Part shown: positions 55,555 through 64,000 of the stretch, piece after piece | Position numbering within the stretch: position 1 is the first letter of the stretch | Layout of the letters: each line of letters opens with the position of its first letter | Origin: Zizania palustris | Taxonomy: Eukaryota > Streptophyta > Magnoliopsida > Poales > Poaceae | Assembly: GCA_019279435.1 (NCBI GenBank) | Contig: JAAALK010000284.1 | Span: 23,242,390-23,306,389 of the forward strand | DNA length: 64,000 nt | Direction: 5' to 3' | Made by a program: the position numbers and the translations under genes | Notes under the pieces: model-generated | The model's input: only the letters and a program-made list of their open reading frames with translations | Told to the model about the DNA's origin: nothing | Databases searched by the model: none

Positions 55555-55885
55555 GTGTTGATAGCAAAAAAATGGCATTAATGGTCGAAATTGTCAAAAA
55601 GTCAATTTTGGTAATTCGGGCTGAAAATATGTTGTTTCCTGGTACAGGCCGGTCCTACCGGCCATAGTAGGCCGGTACAACCGGCCATTTAGGCCCAGTC
55701 CGACCGTCCATACAAGCCTAGTCGGACCGGCCCAACCCGAGTCCGAAGAGATAAAATCAGTTTCAGGTTGATTTGATCTCCAATAAGATTTTAACCAATT
55801 TTGGCCGAATACTAGTCGAGTTAGACTCCAAGAAACACAAAGACCACCCCTATAAATATAGGGGCAAGGCCGATTCAAGGGTATT
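55555..55885 (+). repeat. 3' LTR of G1, truncated
   Basis: Begins TGTTGATAGC directly after the polypurine tract and runs 331 bp to the G4 junction. A TATA box (TATAAATA) is at 55851-55858. A GGCCGG inverted motif is repeated at about 55648-55690. The remainder is displaced beyond the window by G4. Confidence 0.88.
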
Positions 55886-58422
55886 TGTGAGCGCCCCGAT
55901 TTATCAAAATCGAGACATTATTGAATTTCCATAGAAAAACAATAATAACAAGAGGTTCATCATGCGACAACGTACATACGACAACATTCATGGTGCGCAG
56001 ACCATATTTATTACATCAAAGTTTTGATAAAAACAGTAATAAAGATAATTAAAAATCTGCATGACGAACATCTTCTTCAGGATCTTTCTTCTTGACTGGG
56101 TCGCTACTCCAGACCGTCTTCGTAGTAGGCATCCTCTGTGGGGTCCAACGGGTATGAGTACAAAAAGTACTCAACAAGCCACCGCGAATGCAAGTAATAA
56201 TGCAGGATAATAAACAAGGAAGGGTAATGGCTAAAGGTGCGGAAAAGTACATTTTCAGTTATTGCATTTAGTGTAGTCAATTTTAATCATACGGAAAAGT
56301 AAACATGAACATCATCAACATCATCTAACTCGAGGAGTACATTTTACCTCCTCGCACAACAGTCCTTACATGTCAACCAACATGCACATACATATTCAAA
56401 GTAATCTAACTGGGGGATGTCACGCAACCCGCCCTTGACCGTGGGCTCGGCTTTTCGAAAAGATTTAAGACTCTGATCAGAGATGTACTACTGTACCCAC
56501 AAGGCACGCACTCATCCCAAACGAGATGACCCATACCACGGGAACTCGTGCCAAAACCTCAGCATGAAATGCTCCAAGCGATAACCACCCGCTCTAGGTT
56601 TCGCCGGCGCGCCGGGCCGCATCCCGGCTAACGTCGCACCCCCTTTTGCGCCACATTGGTACAAGTCACCCGCAGGTGCTACTTGACCCATCTCCAAATG
56701 GTGGCCTCGGTTTGGAACAATCCATACCTTAGTTAGGACTTACCCACTAGACTTGTGGTTAGTACGTAAGTGTATTGCAACGGATCCCTCAGACCGGTCC
56801 TTATAGTGCCCCGGGTGCTACCGACCAATGCCCTAGCTTGCACCCGGAACCCACCATGCATTCACTCACAACCACAACTCCAACACCGACGGAATTCCAT
56901 AGATAAGAAACAATGGGGATCATATAATGGAACCATGTGCTACGACTCATTTTTATCCTATAGCGATCGTGTCGATACATTGGACACTAGCTAATAACAT
57001 TTATCATATGGTGACAAGGAGTTTAGGCTAGAGAGCATGGCTTGGGTTGTACATCAAGGTCGGGGGATCCTAAATAAATATATTGTAAGGGTTCATTTGA
57101 CTAATGCATGTATAACCTATGTGTTTTAGCGATAGTTTAATCAAACATGGGTTCAATATGCTCAAAAGATTGGTTTGGTGACTTGCCTTGTTCAGCGAAA
57201 GGCGAGGGAGGGACTTTCGGGAAGTATTCCGGCTCCTCGGTGGCGTCATAGTCTTTTCGATATAATAAAGTAAAATAAAAAGAACACGACATTCAATCAA
57301 ACAATATAACATTACATGGTAAGCACATAAGTTAAAGTTGGTTTGATTAAGAATAAGATAAATTTAATTGTTAAGGTTCTGAGATTTATTTCATAATAAA
57401 TTTTCAAGGAATTAAAATGAAAAGTTGTCCTTTTTAGAAAGGGTGTTTAAATGTGATTATTGTCATATTAAGTTTCCTAATAAAATTTTAAATGGAAAGT
57501 TCATGTTAGTTTAATTGTTTTCAGTACATGGACAAAAAGGAAATAAATATAAATTTTTCTGAAGTTTAAATATTTGAATTTGTATTTTAACCATAAAGGC
57601 ATTTGAATATTCATTTGAAAAAAAAACATGAAATGTCCAAAGTAAACCTACTGTTTTTATTCCATAATCATGTAGAGAATAATATTATGAATTTTCTGAA
57701 ATTGGAATGGCAATTTTTAGAGTTCAAATGCGCCAAATATGAATTTTACAAGTTTTAAACCTTTTCTAGAATTTATTTTCAAATTTAAACCCTCTCGGGT
57801 CCACGGTGAGCCAGGCTCACGGTGAACCCGCGCACTGTGCGCGTGCGCCGGATCGATCTAGACCGTTGGATCCAGATCCAACGTGCGCAGGCGAGGCGGG
57901 GCACTTAAGTGACAACGGACGGCCAGGATTAAAACGCGCGAAAGGGTACAACGTGGACGCACGAGATCGATCGCGGGTTTTAAATGGAAATGAACGCGCG
58001 AGATTAAAACGTAACGCTTTGACCAGATCCGACGGTGTGGATTAGATCGCGTACGTGGGCTCACACGCACCATCCGATCGCGATCGCACGGTCGGGATCA
58101 GATCCGACACGGCACGGGTACTTGACCCGTGCTGGTCGTCTTCTCCGGCGACGGCGAGCGGGCCAGGGGCCACGGCGAGCGACTAGGGCCCTATCTAAGC
58201 CTAGAAATGGAAAGAGGACACTACGGCGGTCACGACGGTACCTTAGGCGAGGCGAGGGGTCGACGGGGCGTGGCCGGCGGCGAGGGTAGACGCGACGCGT
58301 GTGTTCCTCGGGTGCTTGACGGCGATGGCGATCCGGTGATCTCCTTGACCAGCGGAGGCATGGCCGAGGAAGGGGTCATCCTTGCGGTCACGGCGGTGGC
58401 AGAGGCGCGGGTCGGGGCGGTC
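55886..58422 (-). repeat. Chromovirus LTR G4, interrupted
   Basis: Starts TGTGAGCGCCCCGATTTATC at 55886 and follows the G3 LTR with clear but diverged similarity (TGTCACGCCCCG; the GGTCCACGGTGAGCCAGGCTC block at about 57800). It lacks its other end because copia C3 inserted at 58423. Open frames in its GC-rich part (57806-58470) are not genes. Confidence 0.85.
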
Positions 58423-60429
58423 TGTAGGACCGAAAGTAGCGACCAGAGGGGGGGTGAATGGGCGCCTTAAAAATTCTTTCGAATCAATGGCATGTTCCCA
58501 ATACCCAACGCACCTCAAAAATACTACGCAGCAGAAAATAAACAAAAGGCCTAAGTCTAAAGGTTTCTAACCTAGAAGCAACTGAAGATAAACAGTGTAA
58601 AACTAAAGTGGTGCAACTAGGCAGAGGAACAAGTTTTAACAGGCCTAAACTTCTCAATGAAATGATCTAAGTATGTGTAAGATGAAAAGAGAAGTTACTG
58701 TCCAAATTTGTCTCCTGTTCGGAACTTGGCGAAGCCCCCTTCGCACGTCGAGGTCAGCTTCGGAGGATGGTGACGGAGCCTGTCCGAGATGCCGAAGATG
58801 TCACGGTCTAGCCTAGTTCGAAGTGTCAAGATGCGAAGAGTACTTCGGAGCGAAGTATAACAGTGCCGGAGCCTGGTTCGAGGTATGTACTTCGAAGGCA
58901 AGGCTTCGAACACAGTTTCGAACCAAGAGCTTCGGGGCAAAGTGACAAAGTCGGAGCCTGCTTCGAAGTGAGCACTTCGAAGACAAAACTTTGAACACAA
59001 CTTTGAACCGAAAGCTTCGAAGCACAACCTTCAAACAGAAAGCTTCGAACACAACACACAAAAGGACAACCTTCGAACAAAGAAGCGAAGTCTGTCACGC
59101 GACAGAAAAATCAAGTCCGAAGCCTATCTTCGAACAGGGAAAGCTTCGGAAGGAGAATCGAAGGCTGACACGCCACAAAGAAATCCAAACGAAGTCTATC
59201 AGAAAAGACAAGCTTCGAACCCTACTTCGAATACCGAAGTGTGGACTTCGAACAGCTAGATTCGGAGTATGTAATTCGAAGCATGCGATACTGTCCGTTC
59301 ATAAGAATACTTCGAAGCTTATCAACACAGACCGTACACTGAAAATCGAAGGTTGAGCGAAGCCTTCGAAGATTCTAAGTCGAAGCCTGTCTCACGGAGC
59401 TGAGGGGCTTCGAACAGAGAAAGACTTCGCCAGAGACAGCCAGAAAAGGTAATAGACCCTGTCAGCTTCGATCAAAAAGTTGTGCAGTAGAAGGTGAAAA
59501 GCTGCATAGTACACTGTAGCTGCAGGGAAGTAGTACTACTTGCAACAGCAAGAACTAGTACTACTAGAATGAAGAACACACCCAGCCGAAGCCTCCAAAG
59601 CCTCAAAAATCACGGGAAAACTTGCTATGCTAATGAAATGAAGCCATTTAAAACCTTTGCAGATGCATCACACAATTGAAATAGATCATTTACTGCAACA
59701 ATAAAAGCAAGGGATTGAATACAAGGGCAAACTCTCCCTGGCGGCGCAAGCAAGGAGTAAAGAGGAGAGAGAGACAAAGCAGGAGACAAAAAGTGACCCA
59801 AATAGTGGATTTGATTTCAGCACAAAGGGGTAGTCCAAACCCTAGGGATTGGGGTCCTATTTATAGGCTCCCAACACTAGGAATATTCTACCAGCCCCTT
59901 AGGGTTTTTTACAGACTCAAGAATAAAGGAAAAGACTCTACTGCCCTTAGGTATTTTTACAGACACGACTGACTGACTATGGGCCTAGAGTTACAGATGA
60001 CTTATCCGGAAGCTAAGTTTTCGTAGCGACTACGGCTTCTCTTCTGGACAGTCGGATACAGAATCAACGGTTGTCAGTTTTACGCCGAAACTGACGAAGC
60101 CTCCACCGACTTTGCACCAGGTACCCGGATTGGGCCGGCCCGACTCCGCAGCTCTCTCAGCCCGGCAATCGCTCACCGCCCGTGTACCTGAGTCAGTCCT
60201 GGTCAACAGCCCAGTGGGTCTTCCACTGCTTCTGGCCCATGCACCCGGATTGGGCCAGCCCGACTTCGCAGCCTCCTCTTCCCGACAGTCGCTCGCTGCC
60301 CGTGTACCTGAGTCACACGCGGCCCGTGAAACAGCAGATCTCTTCTTCTTCTGTCCTATTTGACTATCGTTGACAATGACTCATCACTTCTGGAGCCATG
60401 AGACCCACGCTATTCAGCATGGCTCCTCA
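58423..60429 (-). repeat. 3' LTR of copia element C3
   Basis: From TGTAGGACCG at 58423 to GGCTCCTCA at 60429, the same family as the C2 LTRs but 2,007 bp long. Extra sequence at about 58700-59430 is packed with TTCGAA/GAAGC motifs, partly as a diverged tandem repeat of about 86 bp (58850-59030). A minus-strand TATA box (TATTTATA) lies near 59849. CGGTC at 58418-58422 is the expected target duplication; its partner is outside the window. Confidence 0.9.
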
Positions 60430-61756
60430 ATCTCCCCCTTGATGAGTGCATTGTCAACACTCCTCTTTTCTCAGCTCTTCAGCACCTGCGAACAAATGTG
60501 GAAACACGAAAACAAAACACAAGAAAACAAAGAAGAAGAAAAATAAGGTAAAAGTTTAACCCTAATGACCAAAAGCCAAACAAAAGCAAGAAACGGTCAT
60601 TATGGTTAACCAAAACGTAAAAGCTCAAAATGAGTGCGATTTCAGAACAACGAGGATATCAACAGAGTAAAAAAAACTCCCCCTTAAACTCTGATCCCAA
60701 ATTTTCTCCCCCTTGTTGACAAGTGAACTCATCAAGCACTCAATAGAGACACAGACTCCCCCTGAAATGCAACTCCCCCTCAAAATATGCAGTGAAGTCA
60801 ACTGGAGTGCATAAGGAGTGTAGAAAGCATGCTTCTCAAATATGATTGACTGCAATTACAACATCTAACAAATACAGCAAAAGACATACTGTAACAATAC
60901 ATGACAAGATCAGTGCAACAGGTGATATCTAAAGAAAATCATTAGCACGCATTTTTCAGTTTTTGCAAACAAAAGTATCACCACATTTTCCAGTAAAACA
61001 AGCAAGGTAAAAACATGAGATGCAAAAGCTAACTGATATCTACCAAGATAAGCATTGTCCAAGACAAAGTGCTTCAGCAAACTTGTTATTATTTCAATTT
61101 TCAAGCTTTTTCTTTTCCCTTTTTCATTTTTGCCAGGGGTTATTTGCATGTCAAACCTTATGCTGACCGACCAAGTCAAGCCTAGGCCAGAACTGGACCA
61201 TCAGAAGCTTAAGACATTGATCTTGGCATACACTACAATGTCCTAGTTCATACCAAAGTGCTATGGTACGCAGTCCAGAATAATGTAATGCGACAAGACA
61301 AACCCACCTGGATCTTTTCAAGTTATGCACAAAAAGGCATGGAATTTTCATTGTTCTCGAATTTTCATCATTTTTATAGCACATTTCCATGTTTAAAGCA
61401 TACACATGTCCAAGTTGCATATCTGCATCTATGTGATGAACTAGCTACAAGGCATGTAACAGATAACAAAAGCACTCAGCCTACACGAGCTAGTTACCGG
61501 AAGCAATGGTGATCATTTTTCAAGTTTAAAGCTTAAAAGCCATGCATATGACGGATATCAGATATATCAAGTGAACTGAATCAAAGCATGATCATCGACA
61601 AGTAGTCAAAAACATGTACAAGCTAGAATAAGTAAAGCAGTTCAATCATATAACAGAAGCATCTCTAAAGTGTGATATGTGAATATGCAAGATATGAGCA
61701 CACACAAAAAGACTCAAGAAAAGAGTAAAGAAGAAGGAAAACTGACGCAAAATATC
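60430..61756 (-). other. C3 3' non-coding region
   Basis: Matches the C2 3' region without the G3 insertion, running uninterrupted where C2 is split at 20434/39120. Polypurine tracts (minus-strand AAGGGGGAG) occur at about 60433, 60676, 60707, 60753 and 60773. No gene is supported. Confidence 0.75.
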
Positions 61757-62329
61757 CTAGAAAGGATACACAACATCCAAATCCCCTCGTAAACGCTCAA
61801 ATGTAGACTGATCTAGGGGTTTGGTGAAAATGTCAGCCAACTGATGATGGGTATCAACATGAACAAGGTCAATGACACCTTTCTCATATTGATCCCGCAA
61901 GAAGTGAAAACGCACGTCAATATGTTTGGTTTTTGAATGGAGACACGGGTTTTTCCCTACACTAATAGCACTGGTGCTGTCGCAAAATAATGGAACTCTG
62001 GTAGGAAAGAACAACCCAAAATCTCGTAGAGTGGAAATCATCCAAACCAACTGTGAGCAGCAGCTAGCAGCAGCTACGTACTCAGCCTCTGTGGTCGAAA
62101 GAGCAACTCTAGATTGCTTTCGAGAAGACCAAGAGACAAGAGAGGAACCAAGAAACTGGCAAGTACCGGAAGTCGACTTGCGATCCAACCGGCACCCACC
62201 AAAGTCGGCATCCGAAAAGCCAGATAAATCAAGAGATGATGACGCTGAATAGTAAAGACCGAGATCGGGCGCATAAGTGAGATACCTGAAAATGCGCTTG
62301 ACAGCCTGTCGGTGAGACGCGCGTGGTGA
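61757..62329 (-). pseudogene. pol: C3 RNase H, open but cut by CACTA-3
   Basis: Minus-strand copia RNase H, about 190 codons without a stop: ASHRQAVKRIFRYLTYAPDL, GFSDADFGGCRLDRKSTSG, STTEAEYVAAASCC, KHIDVRFHFLRDQYEKGVID and the end VVYPF. It is the best preserved copia RNase H in the window. CACTA-3 inserted at 62330 within the upstream coding sequence. The uninterrupted counterpart in C2 (about 41780-41800, GCGTGGTGAAGACTGG) shows the site, with TGA the likely 3-bp duplication. Confidence 0.85.
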
Positions 62330-62344
62330 CACTACAAGAAAACT

Positions 62345-62600
62345 AGAAATTTTCGTCGGCCTTTTTAACTTCCGTCGGCTTTTGGGCAAGCCGACGGAAG
62401 TTAAATAACTTCCGTCGGCCCCTGGAGGCCGACGGAAGTTAATTTAACTTCCGTCGGCTTCTGACAGTGGCCGACGGAAGTTAGCGAGGGTTTTTCCGTG
62501 GCCGATCGGATCCCCCTAACTTCCGTCGGCCAGCATTAAAGCCGACGGAAGTTAGCTAACTTCCGTCGGCTTTAATGCTGGCCGACGGAAGTTAGGGGGA
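62345..62600. repeat. CACTA-3 left subterminal repeats
   Basis: About five inverted pairs of AACTTCCGTCGGC/GCCGACGGAAGTT. The last two pairs form a larger mirror: GGCCAGCATTAAAGCCGACG and, next to it, its reverse complement across 62526-62596. Confidence 0.9.
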
Positions 62601-62629
62601 GGTTTTCCCAACCGCGCGCGCGTACAGGG

Positions 62630-63115
62630 AGACCTAACTCCCTGTACGCGCCCACGTCGCCGCCGCCTCCCGCGCCCAGCCCGCCGCCGCCTCCCGCCCC
62701 GGCCGCCTCTCGCCGCCGCCCGCCCTCGCCGCCTCGGGCCGCCGCCCGCCCGGCCGCCGCACGCCTCGGGAGCCGCCCGCCCGGCCGCCTCCCGCCTCGG
62801 GCGCTGCCGCCCGCCCTCGCCGCTGCCCGCCCGGCCGCCGCCGCCCGGCCGCCGCCGCCCGCCCGCTCGGCCGCCGCTTGCCCGCCCGCCCGCTCAGCCG
62901 CCGCTCGCCCGGCCGCCTCCCAGCCGCCGCCCACCCGCCCGGCCGCCCCCGGCCCTTCCGGCCACTGGCTAGCGCCTGCCGCATTGCCCCCGCCTGCCGC
63001 CGCGCCCCCTCCCGGCCGTCGTCGCCACCGCCGCCCGCCGTCGCCGCCCACCGTTCGTCGTCGCCTGCCGACCACTACCGTCCGTCATCACCGCCGACCG
63101 TCGTCGTCCGCCAAG
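62630..63115 (+). other. GC-rich CCGCCG leader of CACTA-3
   Basis: About 480 bp of CCGCCG/GCCGCC-type sequence gives Pro/Ala/Arg-rich open frames on both strands, none with recognisable domains. It turns abruptly AT-rich after 63115. It resembles the 5' UTR or first-exon leader of grass CACTA transcripts. I would not call it a protein gene. Confidence 0.5.
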
Positions 63116-63638
63116 TAATTTTAATTTACCCCTCACTTGCATTGCATTGTGATTGAATAGTTTGTTACTTTGTGTATTGTATTGTGAATAGAATCGAATT
63201 GTGAATTGAGTTAAATTGTGAATATGCTTGCCGAATGTTTCGGTCTGATACTCAACGAACAATTATTTTTGCTAGTACCTATCGGAATACAATTTTGTCG
63301 TAGTGGCACTTAAATTTTGATCGAGATTGATAGTGTATGATAGACACTTAAATTTTGTCGTAGTATGTGATAAAATGAATAATTGATTCAATTGCTAGTG
63401 CATGTCAAGTGGAAATTGATTCATTACGTTGACTATTTATGCTATTACAAGTGTTTCGTTTGCGATGTTCTATTATATATGCTATTAATTAAATTCTTGT
63501 ATTAATTTTTGGTTTGTTGATGATTTCATTACGGTGATTAGTATTACATATATATACTTTATTATATATATTTCTTTTCGTATGCAATTTTTTATTTGAC
63601 AACAACGTAGATAGTGTAACGAAACCTATGCGTCACCC
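63116..63638. other. AT-rich stretch, possible intron
   Basis: No open frame or repeat is recognised apart from short duplicated pieces (TTAAATTTTGTCGTAGT near 63342 and 63292). It could be a 5' intron between GC-rich leader and hairpins; no splice sites are proven. Confidence 0.4.
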
Positions 63639-63695
63639 GTTTCGGACCAACATGTCTCACACGTGTCATGCGTGTGAGATGTGCAGGTCCGGAAT
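63639..63695 (+). other. Short stem-loop in CACTA-3
   Basis: The inner stem TCTCACACG/CGTGTGAGA (63655-63663 with 63671-63679) extends to 63651/63683. A symmetric 2-nt internal loop separates it from an outer stem 63639-63648 with 63686-63695 (TTCGGACC/GGTCCGGA). About 23 pairs close a 7-nt loop. It lies immediately before the longer hairpin. Confidence 0.55.
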
Positions 63696-63716
63696 TGTCC
63701 CTTTTTGGACAGCCTC

Positions 63717-63901
63717 AGAGTGGGCGACAGAGCGTGGTTTTATGATGAGTCATGAGTCCGAATGAGATTTCAGTAACATAACCTTATTGTTCTCCATTGC
63801 ACCACTATCAGGCGTGCAATTGGAGAACAGCGGGGTTATGCTGCTGAAATTTCGTTCGGACTCATGGCTCGTCATAAATACCACGTTTTGTCGGTCACTC
63901 T
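63717..63901 (+). other. Long hairpin in CACTA-3, candidate small-RNA precursor
   Basis: Arms 63717-63802 and 63814-63901 pair around an 11-nt loop. Position by position I count 72 Watson-Crick pairs, 11 G:U pairs, three mismatches (63724, 63776, 63786) and two single-base bulges (63821, 63879). If transcribed on the plus strand, 83 of 86 positions pair. The substitutions favour G:U on this strand (11 versus 2 A:C). The shape suits a miRNA or siRNA precursor. No mature small RNA can be assigned from sequence alone. Confidence 0.6.
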
Positions 63902-64000
63902 TGGGTGGGTTTAGGACCTATCTTTTTTCCTATAGACCATGGTTGTCACGGCATCGCCTGCGTCGACTAGGCGTCCAGGCGGTCACCGCCGGACGCCATG

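Larger units (their letters stand above)
51258..55885 (+). mobile_element. Tat-type gypsy element G1, 3' part
   Basis: Plus-strand fragment with RNase H, integrase, polypurine tract (about 55538-55554, AAAAGGCAGGGGGCATG) and the first 331 bp of the 3' LTR. Its left end abuts the C1 LTR, consistent with C1 having inserted into G1. CACTA-2 splits its integrase and chromovirus G4 cuts its LTR at 55886. Its LTR belongs to the same family as G2 and the solo LTR. Confidence 0.82.
62330..64000 (+). mobile_element. CACTA-3, left end (continues beyond window)
   Basis: Begins CACTACAAGAAAACTAG at 62330. The first 150 bp match CACTA-1's left end closely, so the orientation is the same: transposase on the plus strand, further right. 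It keeps the 5' part that CACTA-1 has lost: subterminal repeats, a very GC-rich leader (62630-63115), an AT-rich stretch and two RNA-type hairpins (63639-63695, 63717-63901). The right end and any transposase are outside the window. Confidence 0.9.

Noticed and set aside
62572..63262. Gly/Ala/Arg-rich ORFs in the CCGCCG tract
   Set aside because: Low-complexity sequence is open in several frames; there is no domain, and it sits in a CACTA leader.
63717..63901. Identity of the hairpin with miR820
   Set aside because: The miR820 sequence as I recall it is not in either arm; only the CACTA setting is alike.

Overview
This is plant nuclear DNA, almost certainly from a large, repeat-rich grass genome. 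Every recognisable coding region belongs to a transposable element: Ty1/copia of the SIRE/Maximus type, Ty3/gypsy of the Tat type, a Ty3/gypsy chromovirus of the RIRE2/Tekay type, and three CACTA (En/Spm) DNA transposons. I see no free-standing host gene, tRNA, rRNA or CRISPR array. The only host-derived sequence is a three-exon ABC-protein fragment captured inside a CACTA element. The species cannot be named from the sequence. All calls come from reading the sequence by eye; no search was run.

The window is one stack of nested insertions, most resolved to the base by target-site duplications (TSDs). (1) A plus-strand Tat-type gypsy (G1) is seen from its RNase H to its 3' LTR (51258-55885). 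(2) A plus-strand SIRE-type copia (C1, 1441-51257) sits in or against it. C1 was then hit by: the 5' end of a minus-strand gypsy (G2, 1-1440); a minus-strand Tat element (T1, 5470-16939, TSD GAAGG); and a minus-strand SIRE-type copia (C2, 18666-48541, TSD CTTAC). (3) C2 was hit by a minus-strand chromovirus (G3, 20440-39114, TSD GTCCA) and by a solo LTR (40249-41654, TSD CCGGC). (4) G3 was hit inside its reverse transcriptase by CACTA-1 (26274-32729). To the right, G1 carries CACTA-2 (52121-54444, TSD GTG), and its 3' LTR is cut by a chromovirus LTR (G4, from 55886). G4 is cut by a third SIRE-type copia (C3, from 58423), which is cut by CACTA-3 (from 62330 past the window edge).

LTR divergence read by eye fits this order: T1 differs at 5 of 495 positions; G3 at about 3-4% and C2 at about 7-8% in sampled stretches.

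The most interesting parts are these. T1 carries a five-exon antisense gene (6420-10073, 1114 aa) with its own TATA box, convergent to a gag-pol frame broken by only two stop codons. CACTA-3 carries two tandem RNA hairpins, the longer pairing 83 of 86 positions on the plus strand with a strong G:U bias. CACTA-2 captured three in-frame exons of an ABCI-type ABC protein gene. The solo LTR holds a perfect four-unit heat-shock-element match upstream of its TATA box.
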